From: Leishmania martiniquensis
Taxonomy: Eukaryota > Euglenozoa > Kinetoplastea > Trypanosomatida > Trypanosomatidae
Assembly: GCF_017916325.1 (NCBI RefSeq)
Contig: NC_090155.1
Span: 600,001 to 664,000 of the forward strand
DNA length: 64,000 nucleotides
Direction of reading: 5' to 3'
Below the pieces are notes generated by a model. The model was not told where the DNA came from, ran no database searches, and saw nothing but the letters and a program-made list of their open reading frames with translations. Made by a program: the position numbers and the translations under genes. Positions 56,694-64,000 of the stretch are shown in pieces; position 1 is the first letter of the stretch, and every line of letters begins with the position of its first letter.

Positions 56694-59654
56694 ATGACGT
56701 GCACCGGCATGTCCTTCCCACCGTTCCGCACTTTAGAAGGTGAAGTCCTCGACCTTAACGTGTCCTCCGCCATCGATGCGAAGGATGCGGTGGCTCTTCT
56801 GTACTTCTGCGGCGGAGATGAGAAAGCTTGCGTGGTGCAGCCCTGCAGTCTTGCGCTCTCCCAGTACCAGATGCACATTGGTCCCCTCGGCCGCGAGGCG
56901 TGCGTGGAGGTGCCGTACATGTTCATTGCCACCTGGGGCATTGCACGTGCCTCCTCCTCCGTCACAAAGGCCTTTGTGCAAGTCCAACAGCAGGCGGAAG
57001 AGACGGCGCGGACGTCGTCAGGTGCGGCATCGATGAGTCCTGCCATTGGCGGTGGTGTAGCTTCGACCGCGAGTCCTTCGGCTACGGCTGCAGTGGCGAT
57101 CATGACGCCACTGCTGAGCGCTCCTCCAGCGCAAGTGCCACAGCCAGCGCCGCTGCCATCGCGACCGCGATACGCGGACCCTCTGCCGGCTCTCTACGTG
57201 GTCACGCTGCAGACAAAGCACGTCTGGCAGCATCGCCTTATCGTACAGTCGGAGCGTCTCCTCAAGAACATACGAGCGCATCTCACCGTAGTGCACTGCC
57301 TGGCGCGCGTATCTGACCTTCCAGCTTTTCGCTACGCCGAGGAGCGGCAGCGGCGAGGCGGCCGCGTGGAAAACGCGGGAGAGGCAGCGGAAGCGGCGAC
57401 TATGTGGAGTACTGAGTTCGGCTGGAACCTCTACTCGCCGCAACGTGAGTTCACCCGCCAGCTCTGCGTAGACGCGTCTCGCCCCACACTGGAGGTGGCC
57501 ACGGAGGCGGCCCTGCAAGAGGGCCGCATTGGCCTCCGTCAAGACCTGCGGCCTTGGTTCAGCCTGGTGGACCTGCGCGACGAGGACAGAGACGTCGGCC
57601 GCGGTGAGCGCCCCGTCGACTGCCAGTACACGTGCTCCCCCACCTACCCGTGGCTCTTCTTACAGCCTAAGCTGGTGGACCGCGAGCTGCTGCTGAAGGC
57701 GATGGCGGCCCGCTCGCGCGCCCGTGTCCCTGCGGTGTCATATGTGTGCTTGCGCACAGGCGCCGTCCTCGCACGCAGCTCGCAGCCCCTCATGCGCTCG
57801 CCGCAACTAAGCGCCGACTCGGACGTGTGTTACACACTCATTAATATGGGCTACGGACCCCACCGCACTCATCCACAGCGTGCGACATCGTCCGCAGCAG
57901 CGGCGCTACCGCCTGTCACTTCGTCTTTGGCAACCGCACAGGCAACCGCTCATGTTGGGTCGCCCGCCGCGGCCACGTCCCTCAAGGCGAGTCCTGTGGT
58001 GTCAGCCACGGCCGCAGCGACGAGACCGGTCCGTCCGCCGTCTCTCTTCGACGACGACTCGGACGGCGATGGCCGACCGACACGTGCCACCAGCACAAGC
58101 AACGCATCTTCCGCAAAGCAGCTGGAGAGCGCCCCAGCGAACGGTAACCGCCAAACCTCCCTCACGACACCGTCGTCGGCGCCCCCCAAGGCTACGCGCA
58201 ACTCCCTGGGCACCTCAAGCGCTGGAGACGTGGGGAACGTCGGCGCCTCGCAGCCGGCGGAGGCCTCGCAAACTACTACACCAAGCACGAACGCGAGCGC
58301 GGCGAAGGTGCTGCTAGTAGTGGACTGCCGACCACAGATCACAGCCGCCGGCAACGCCCAGCTTGGCGGTGGCTACGAGTCGGGTAGCCACTACACGTTC
58401 TGTCAGACCAACTTCTTCGAGATCGACAACATCTTCGGCGTGGCCAAGTCCTTCGAGAAGCTGCGCAGCGTCCTGGCCCGCTACCAGGGAAACACGGTGG
58501 AGAAGACATTTCTGCGGCGGCTGTACGACTCGGACTGGCTCGCCATCGTCCAGCGCGTTCTCGTCTGCTCCGTGACGGCGGCGCAATCACTGCAGAGCGG
58601 TGTCTCGTGCCTGGTCCACTGCACCGACGGTTGGGATCGTACGTCGCAGTGCACGGCGCTCGCAATGCTTCTGCTGGATCCGTACTACCGCACCATCGTG
58701 GGCTTCTGCACGCTGATCGAGAAGGAGTTCTGCTCCTTCGGCCACAAGTTCGCAGAGCGCTCTGGGCACCAGCTGCCGGGCCGCACGACCGTCTTCACGC
58801 ACTCGGGCGTTACAAGCTCCGACACGGAGCAGCAGCACGGCGGTAGCGGCGGCAGTGCGCCGCGTCTGGACACGTCACCGATCTTCGTGCACTTCTTGGA
58901 CGCTGTTTTTCAGGTGTGCCGCCAGTACCCGACGTGCTTTGAGTTCACGCCGGAGCTACTCGCCCACCTCTCCGAGGTCGTCTACAGCTGCCTCTACGGA
59001 ACTTTCTTGTGCAATGGAGAGCAGGAACGGCGCCTTGAGGGGGTGCGGCTGCGCACAGCCTCTGTCTGGACAGACATCCTGCGCCGCGTGCAGCGGGAGA
59101 AGGCCGGTGAGGTCCCACTCTGCTTCGTCAACGTCGATTACGACGCAGCGACGGCGTGGCGCTTCATCTCGCAGCGGCGGCGCGGGGGTGGGGGGGGCGG
59201 TGCCGCGGTGCTGGGGGACTTCGTGCTGCGGCCCAACTGCAGCAGTAAACGTCTTGTCTTCTGGGAGCAGCTGTACACGCGTGAGGACGCAGATCACTAC
59301 CTCAGCTACAACCCCAACGTGCACGCCGTTAAAACGACGCGGAGGGTCTCGTGGGGGGCCGAGTTCGATAGGTTCCTCGATGCTGAGGTGGAGGAAGCGT
59401 GCGCCGAGCGAGTGAGCGAAATGGCGTCGCTAGCCGCCCTCGAGGCGTTCATGACCGCCGAGGCGAACACCACAGCGGCGCCGTTGCCCGCGTCTAACAC
59501 GGGAAAGAGTGCGTGGTGTGTCTTCGATGCCGTCAACTGCTTCAACTGCTACAAGCCCTTTGGCATGTGGAGCACCAAGGCCCAATGCGCAGCGTGCAAG
59601 CAGTATTTCTGTGCCGACTGCCACGTGCACGACTGCATCTTGCAGCAGTATTGA
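56694..59654 (+). CDS. Myotubularin-family phosphoinositide 3-phosphatase with C-terminal FYVE-like finger
   Basis: 986 residues from the ATG at 56694 (a second in-frame ATG at 56709 is equally possible). A PH-GRAM region spans about 15-200. The phosphatase domain shows FGWNLYSPQREFTRQL, RSSQPLMRSP, a GGGYES segment, and the active site HCTDGWDRTS with Cys643 and Arg649 of the CX5R motif, followed by LLDPYYRTIVGFCTLIEKEF and FTPELL...LYSCLYGTFLCN, all standard for active myotubularins. These enzymes remove the 3-phosphate from PI3P and PI(3,5)P2 on endosomes. A Ser/Ala/Pro/Thr-rich insertion of about 150 residues (roughly 390-540) interrupts the domain between RSSQPL and the GGGYES part. The C-terminus (about 948-986) has CFNC, CAAC and FCADC knuckles like a FYVE finger but ends before a normal fourth CxxC pair (HVHDC instead). 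Conserved catalytic residues indicate an active enzyme. Confidence 0.9.
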   Translation: MTCTGMSFPPFRTLEGEVLDLNVSSAIDAKDAVALLYFCGGDEKACVVQPCSLALSQYQMHIGPLGREACVEVPYMFIATWGIARASSSVTKAFVQVQQQAEETARTSSGAASMSPAIGGGVASTASPSATAAVAIMTPLLSAPPAQVPQPAPLPSRPRYADPLPALYVVTLQTKHVWQHRLIVQSERLLKNIRAHLTVVHCLARVSDLPAFRYAEERQRRGGRVENAGEAAEAATMWSTEFGWNLYSPQREFTRQLCVDASRPTLEVATEAALQEGRIGLRQDLRPWFSLVDLRDEDRDVGRGERPVDCQYTCSPTYPWLFLQPKLVDRELLLKAMAARSRARVPAVSYVCLRTGAVLARSSQPLMRSPQLSADSDVCYTLINMGYGPHRTHPQRATSSAAAALPPVTSSLATAQATAHVGSPAAATSLKASPVVSATAAATRPVRPPSLFDDDSDGDGRPTRATSTSNASSAKQLESAPANGNRQTSLTTPSSAPPKATRNSLGTSSAGDVGNVGASQPAEASQTTTPSTNASAAKVLLVVDCRPQITAAGNAQLGGGYESGSHYTFCQTNFFEIDNIFGVAKSFEKLRSVLARYQGNTVEKTFLRRLYDSDWLAIVQRVLVCSVTAAQSLQSGVSCLVHCTDGWDRTSQCTALAMLLLDPYYRTIVGFCTLIEKEFCSFGHKFAERSGHQLPGRTTVFTHSGVTSSDTEQQHGGSGGSAPRLDTSPIFVHFLDAVFQVCRQYPTCFEFTPELLAHLSEVVYSCLYGTFLCNGEQERRLEGVRLRTASVWTDILRRVQREKAGEVPLCFVNVDYDAATAWRFISQRRRGGGGGGAAVLGDFVLRPNCSSKRLVFWEQLYTREDADHYLSYNPNVHAVKTTRRVSWGAEFDRFLDAEVEEACAERVSEMASLAALEAFMTAEANTTAAPLPASNTGKSAWCVFDAVNCFNCYKPFGMWSTKAQCAACKQYFCADCHVHDCILQQY

Positions 59655-60106
59655 TATCATGCGCGTTACAGCGTGTGTCGTCGTGTGTGCTGGCGTAACG
59701 GCGTGTTGGCGCATTGATGTCATCGTTACCTTACTGTGCTACGGGTGCTGCGCAAAGGAGTCCAATGAAGGGACGGAATGGATGTACGCCAGACAAGAGA
59801 CGGAGAGGCAGTGAAGACGCATTGACGTGCGCGCCAACCCGCGCGTGTGCTGATGAGGGCATCTCTTTCTCTGTCTGTTTCTCCGGCGCCCTCTTTTCCA
59901 CTCTCCCCATCGTACCGCTTCGCTGCGTGTTGGCCTCCGGCTGCTCTCCCCCCGTCTTCCCCTCTCTCTCCCGCGCCCGCCAACATCCACACATCCATCG
60001 GTGACGGGGTCGAGCACACACACACACACACATACACAGACACGCGTGCTTTTCTCACCCTCCCCCCACCCACACCCAATTACCGGTACGCTCCTCATCG
60101 CACGGC
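59655..60106 (+). other. Intergenic UTR/processing region
   Basis: No coding frame. C/T-rich sequence at about 59865-59985 precedes an AG at 60013-60014, then a CA run (60015-60032) and a C-rich stretch leads to the ATG at 60107. Confidence 0.5.
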
Positions 60107-60670
60107 ATGGCCTACATGCAGCTGGCGTACCGCAGCAGCTCCTCCGAGCTCAATCCGTCGGAGCGCGTGGCGCTTCGCGCTGAGGAACGTGCAAGGCTAC
60201 AGGACACCAAAGTTGCCGCGCGTGCTCTTTCGCGCATCCAGCGTGGCGGCTTCACCCAAGCCGATGTGCACACCCTACTAGAGCACCTCTTCTTGCACCC
60301 GTCGGTGACAGTGCCACAGCGCTTCATGGTGGCCTCGCCGTCTTCCAGGCCGACCTCCGGGTCAAGGCAGCATCGCCGCATCTTCTTTGCGCTGACGCAC
60401 AACCGCAGCTACATGCGCCAAATACGGCACAAGCGCAGGGCCAGTACCGTTGAGAGCCACTACTTTCAAGTGCCTCAAGCCCCACTTCCGCTATCCTACG
60501 AGGCACAGCGTGATGTTGACTACGTGATGGGACGCCAACGTCAAGGGCGTCTGCAGGTGAGCAGCAGCTACGCGCCACTCTTCTCCAAGATGAATGTGTG
60601 GACGCCAGAGGCATCCACAGCGGTGGAGCGCGACGCGCTGCGATTTCTGACGCCGCCTGAGCGCCGCTAA
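60107..60670 (+). CDS. Small basic protein of unknown function, frame continues past its stop
   Basis: 187 residues from the ATG at 60107, which follows a pyrimidine-rich 5' region. The protein is basic, with Arg/Gln/Ser-rich sequence, several short helix-like parts (VALRAEERARLQDTKVAAR) and aromatic pieces (HRRIFFALTHNRSYMRQ, ESHYFQVPQAPLPLSYEAQR). There is no membrane segment. It ends with LTPPERR and TAA (60668-60670). The next codon is ATG in the same frame, and 40 further sense codons run to a TAG at 60791-60793 with similar composition. The original protein may therefore have been about 228 residues, cut short by a stop. The family is not recognised. Confidence 0.62.
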   Translation: MAYMQLAYRSSSSELNPSERVALRAEERARLQDTKVAARALSRIQRGGFTQADVHTLLEHLFLHPSVTVPQRFMVASPSSRPTSGSRQHRRIFFALTHNRSYMRQIRHKRRASTVESHYFQVPQAPLPLSYEAQRDVDYVMGRQRQGRLQVSSSYAPLFSKMNVWTPEASTAVERDALRFLTPPERR

Positions 60671-60793
60671 ATGGTGGAGGCGCTTGAAAGGCTGGCGCCA
60701 CAGGCCCACTACAAGCCGTCCAACCCGATGGCGCGTACACGCCTTAATGAACGAGCGCATCTGTCGGACCTGCGTCGCCGCGCCCCTGACTAG
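60671..60793 (+). pseudogene. In-frame continuation of the 60107 gene beyond a stop codon
   Basis: Forty codons start with an ATG directly after the TAA of the upstream gene and end at TAG 60791-60793. They read as Arg/Leu/Ala-rich, coding-like sequence (ALERLAPQAHYKPSNPMART then RLNERAHLSDLRRRAPD), without the Cys/His/Pro-rich look of UTR translations. This is either the lost C-terminus of the upstream protein, a read-through extension, or chance. Confidence 0.4.
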
Positions 60794-62829
60794 TTCGTAC
60801 CTGTCTGCTCTAAGGGACGGGCGCTGTGTTTGACGAAGCACTGCGAGGGCAACGAGGAACGTGTCGCGCACAAGAAGGTGCCAAAGAACTCTGCAGTGTG
60901 GCTTTAGTGTTGGCCCACCAACGCGGAAGGCGATGATAAGCCGCTGTGGTGTCAGGGAGTGGCGACTGGTGAACACCGAGGTGGGCACGTGCCGTTGCGC
61001 CATGATGAACTGGATGAAGCCGCTGCTCTTTTCCACCTCTTTCACGTATGCGTCTTTGTGCTCGCCAATGCGAACGTGCTTGAGCGAGCGCGCATGATGC
61101 CCTCGGGGCGGTGCTCGCGAACACCTCACACGAGGTATTGATGTGCCCTTCTCCCCCCCTCTCTTTCCGTTTTTCTCTTCCAAGGCCTTCCGCGTACACC
61201 TACTTGTCTGCCCGTGCCGCCGAAACGGGCCTTACACGAAGACCCTGTGGTGGTGGGGCACCAGCCGAAGATGTAGTGCCTGGTTTCACTCACCATTGGC
61301 GAGGTGGAAGAGCGAGAAAGTGTGGAAGCGGGATGGCCAGACACCAGTGGCCAGAGCGTCTCCACGCGTGCGCGCGCGCATGTATAGGTTTTGTGTCCTC
61401 CTCCTAAGCGGCGTAGCTGTGATGCGGTGACGCTCAAGGCGCCGCACAGTGGTGGGCGCAAGTCGTCAGCGGTGCCGCCCCTCTCCCGACCTCACACACT
61501 CACCGCTTTCCCCTCGTCGTTTCGTTGGCTCGCTGGAAATGTCCGTAATCATGTGAATAGACGACCGCGACGCCTGATCTGCTCGCGAAAATGTTTTCTT
61601 CTCTCGCTTCCACATCTCCGTCCTTCTCATGATGCACGTGCGCCGCGGAAAGCAGCTGCGGTGAGCGAGGCGGAGGGGGGAGAGAGAGCGGTACAGTGCG
61701 CGCCCCCCTTCCTCCTCTGCCCTCGTTCGCTGACTCTGTGCGCTCACGTGTCGCGTTTCTATGTCTTCCCTTCATTTCATGTGCCTTCCTTCTCCACCGG
61801 CTGAAAGACCGAGCAGGGAGCGTAAGAGGCACATGCGCGAGTGCATGAGCGCACACGAAGCGTGAGGGGGAGGAGGGACGTGGACGCGCACCTCTCGCGC
61901 CCGTCTTCGGGCCTCCTTTTCTTGCTTCCCTCTTTACCAAGGGCGTGCGTGCGTCTCCATGTTACCCATCCGATGATGCCTCTTACGATCTCTGTCTCCC
62001 CTGAACAATTTACGCGGCGTGTGCGCGGGCCTCTCTTCTGTTTCTCGATGGGAGGCAGGAAGGTGCCCTGATATGTGCAACCCCCCTTCTCTCGTCTCTT
62101 CTCCCTCCCTTCACGTTGGTGTGCAACGGATCACCCCACTTGGCGAGGCGCACGCGGGCCGCTTTTATGTTTGCGTGCGCTTCTCTACGTGTTACCCTCC
62201 TCCTCCTCTTCTATCCCTATTCTTTGCGACACTGTCTCCTCCCCTCTCTCTGCACGCTCAGTGGGGGCCCTCCTCACCACCGCAGGATGCCCCCCCCCCA
62301 CTAGGGCGCCGCCGCCACTGACGTTTGCCTCTGTCTCCGTTCATATTCTGTAGTGAGCTGAGGTGAGAGAGAGATAGAGAGAGAGGAGGGCGACGGTGCC
62401 GCATGCGAGAGCGACACGCTTTTCCATTCATCTTCGCTGGCGCCTTACGGCAACTTCCACCTAACATACGACGGCCCCACGTGTGTGCGTGCGCGTGTGT
62501 GTGTGTGCGAGCATGACTTGCCTCGGCTCGCAAATCCATTCTTAGCCATGTACACTGAGTACGGGGAAGAAAAAAACGTGCCGCGGAGAGGCGCTTCTCC
62601 TTTCCTCCCCGCCATCACCACGTGCAGCACTCTTCTCCATCGGCTTCCCCGCGCCCCTCTCCCCTGATTTTCCTACCCGCCCTCCCCCCTCGGCACCGCA
62701 CACACACACACACACGGGTGCACCACCTCATTCCTCATTCCTCATCTCACCTCCGCAATGCCGGCTTGACAACGCGGCTGCCCGCCGCTTCTTCCTGTCG
62801 TTGCATTAGCGCATAATAACGTCTTCGGT
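60794..62829 (+). other. Intergenic region (2.0 kb)
   Basis: 60794-61140 is not pyrimidine-rich and has an ambiguous frame on the minus strand (see findings). From 61150 on, strong pyrimidine tracts recur (61145-61180, 61900-61930, 62070-62110, 62195-62250, 62630-62692), with CA runs near 62699-62715. No gene is supported. Confidence 0.45.
62781..62809 (+). promoter_or_regulatory. Pyrimidine tract and likely spliced-leader acceptor for the last gene
   Basis: C/T-rich sequence at about 62781-62802 ends in GCATTAG with AG at 62808-62809, 20 bases before the ATG at 62830. Confidence 0.45.
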
Positions 62830-64000
62830 ATGCTCGGCACCACCGCCAAGGCGACGCAGCGACTTTTGAGGGCGGCGGAGCAGGACGTGGTGAGAGCTCA
62901 ACTGGAGAACTTCGAGCGCATGCACCCGGCAGCGAGCGTATCCGCCAACCGACGTGCCTCTGGCTCCTCCGATTCTTCCGTCGGCGTCCTCGGCGCGCAG
63001 CCTACGACGACCATGCAGACACGGCCTCCCGCCTCCGTGCCTGCGAAGCACACCGGTGCCAATGGGCAGGGCAGCAGGGCACTCGTGGATCGGCTAACAG
63101 TGCCACCGTTTAGCGGGGCATCTGTGCACGGGGAGCGCTCCATCTTGAATGAGGCGCAGCAGGTGCAGGAGGCCGTGGCGTGGCTGCGCGAATGCCCCAG
63201 TCGCACCCTGCTGCTGCTCCAGCAGCGCGTCCTGCGCACAACGGAGACTCTCTTTACTCGGCTGGTCGGCATGCCTGCGGCTGCACGTCAAGTTTTGGCG
63301 CATGTCGCTGCGGAAAGCCAACCGATAGCAGCCCAGAAGGATGCAGGCACGGGCGGCGACGACGACGACGCGGGCGACGGCGTGGTGGGGCTGAACTATG
63401 TGCTGCCGCCGCAACCCCTGACGTTCTCCGACTTCGTGAGTGACTTCCTGCTCGACAGTCCAGCCGGTGCCGCCTCGACGTCGAGTGCGCTGCCATGCCA
63501 CCTTGTCCTCCTCAGCGGGCGTCCGCCGCCGGTGGCGCCGCTGACGTCGCTGCATGTTGTCTACGGTCTTCACGTTGTCGAGGAGGTGCTGCGCCGACCG
63601 AGCCTCTCGACATCTCGAGGGCCGGGCGCATCGCCGACCGCGGTGGTACGGCTGGAGGATCACCAAGCTCTCCTCTCGGAGGTGGTTCACTGGACTACTT
63701 TCTTTGAGTCGATCTTCGACAAAGCGACCGAGGGACTGTGCAGGGATCCGCTGAACTTCTATGTGGCGGTGCTGCTGGCCTGCGCGGAGCGCGGCGCTTG
63801 GGAGCTGCACAACACGGCTGACGCCCTTGCAGAGGAGGCGGTTCGGCAGCTGAAGCTGAACGATGCTGCCAACGGACGCCGCCCCAACGTGTGCGCAGCC
63901 TGCCGGACAGAGGCCGCACGTCTCGCTGCTAGCTGCCGAAGTTATGTGAAGCACACCCTGCGCACCGTCGCGGCTTCCCCGCACGCAGCCAGCCGCAGCT
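62830..64000 (+). CDS. 5' part of a gene of unknown function (runs off the window)
   Basis: The ATG at 62830 opens a frame that stays open for 390 codons to the window end, with GC-rich third positions like its neighbours. The first ATG after a predicted splice acceptor is used. The N-terminus is helical (LGTTAKATQRLLRAAEQ, DVVRAQLENFERMHP), then a Ser/Pro-rich linker to about residue 90, then a folded-looking region (RSILNEAQQVQEAVAWLREC, TLLLLQQRVLRTTETLFTRL). A DDDD run lies near residue 178. Later pieces include LTFSDFVSDFLLDSPAG and HWTTFFESIFDKATEGLC. Two CxxC-like pairs near residue 356 (VCAACR) may be incidental. I do not recognise the family. Confidence 0.72.
   Translation, partial: MLGTTAKATQRLLRAAEQDVVRAQLENFERMHPAASVSANRRASGSSDSSVGVLGAQPTTTMQTRPPASVPAKHTGANGQGSRALVDRLTVPPFSGASVHGERSILNEAQQVQEAVAWLRECPSRTLLLLQQRVLRTTETLFTRLVGMPAAARQVLAHVAAESQPIAAQKDAGTGGDDDDAGDGVVGLNYVLPPQPLTFSDFVSDFLLDSPAGAASTSSALPCHLVLLSGRPPPVAPLTSLHVVYGLHVVEEVLRRPSLSTSRGPGASPTAVVRLEDHQALLSEVVHWTTFFESIFDKATEGLCRDPLNFYVAVLLACAERGAWELHNTADALAEEAVRQLKLNDAANGRRPNVCAACRTEAARLAASCRSYVKHTLRTVAASPHAASRS

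Noticed and set aside
1..64000. Strand-switch region, tRNA/rRNA genes or CRISPR arrays
   Set aside because: All supported genes are on the plus strand; no cloverleaf-like A/B box pairs, rRNA sequence or regularly spaced repeats were noticed by eye.

Overview
The window looks like nuclear DNA of a trypanosomatid, most likely Leishmania or a close relative. It is GC-rich, all convincing genes lie on the + strand with no introns, and they are separated by long spacers full of pyrimidine tracts, CA/TA runs and spliced-leader-type AG acceptors. This is one stretch of a directional polycistronic unit. The adjacency of a PUF9-like Pumilio protein and the axonemal protein PF16 fits the block I remember as Leishmania chromosome 20 / Trypanosoma brucei chromosome 1. 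That placement is from memory and was not searched.

Layout. 1-168: the 3' end of a Cys-rich, FYVE-like gene. 3916-5132: an RRP42-like exosome ring subunit, broken by one frameshift. 7026-8690: a Pumilio protein. 10894-14709: a WD40/coiled-coil protein. 15747-17135: a coiled-coil protein. 17973-19505: PF16/SPAG6. 21843-24776 and 25764-29465: two large proteins of unknown role, the second with three beta-grasp-like segments. 31586-34048: a CDC48/AFG2-like AAA protein with altered catalytic residues. 34587-39671: a giant coiled-coil protein. 40916-47251: a giant helical-repeat protein. 49382-52267: a BRO1-domain (ALIX-like) protein. 52807-55731: an EFR3-like, doubly acylated membrane protein. 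56694-59654: a myotubularin phosphatase. 60107-60670: a small basic protein whose frame continues beyond its stop codon. 62830-64000: the 5' part of a further unknown gene.

The spacers are mostly UTR and processing sequence, with three exceptions. Around 29960-31100 there is a GC-rich block with a degenerate C2H2 motif that may be an ingi/DIRE/SIDER-type retroposon remnant. Around 47906-48563 there is a broken coding-like stretch resembling the Sec23/Sec24 trunk region. At 9868-9932 there is a perfect 19-bp hairpin with a G-quadruplex motif across its loop and 3' arm.

Functionally, the left half holds RNA-regulation genes (exosome, PUF) and flagellar or coiled-coil genes. The right half is enriched in membrane-trafficking and phosphoinositide genes (BRO1, EFR3-like, myotubularin, Sec24-like relic). 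In trypanosomatids neighbourhood is not normally evidence of shared function, so this grouping is noted with caution. No tRNA, rRNA, CRISPR or intact mobile element was recognised.
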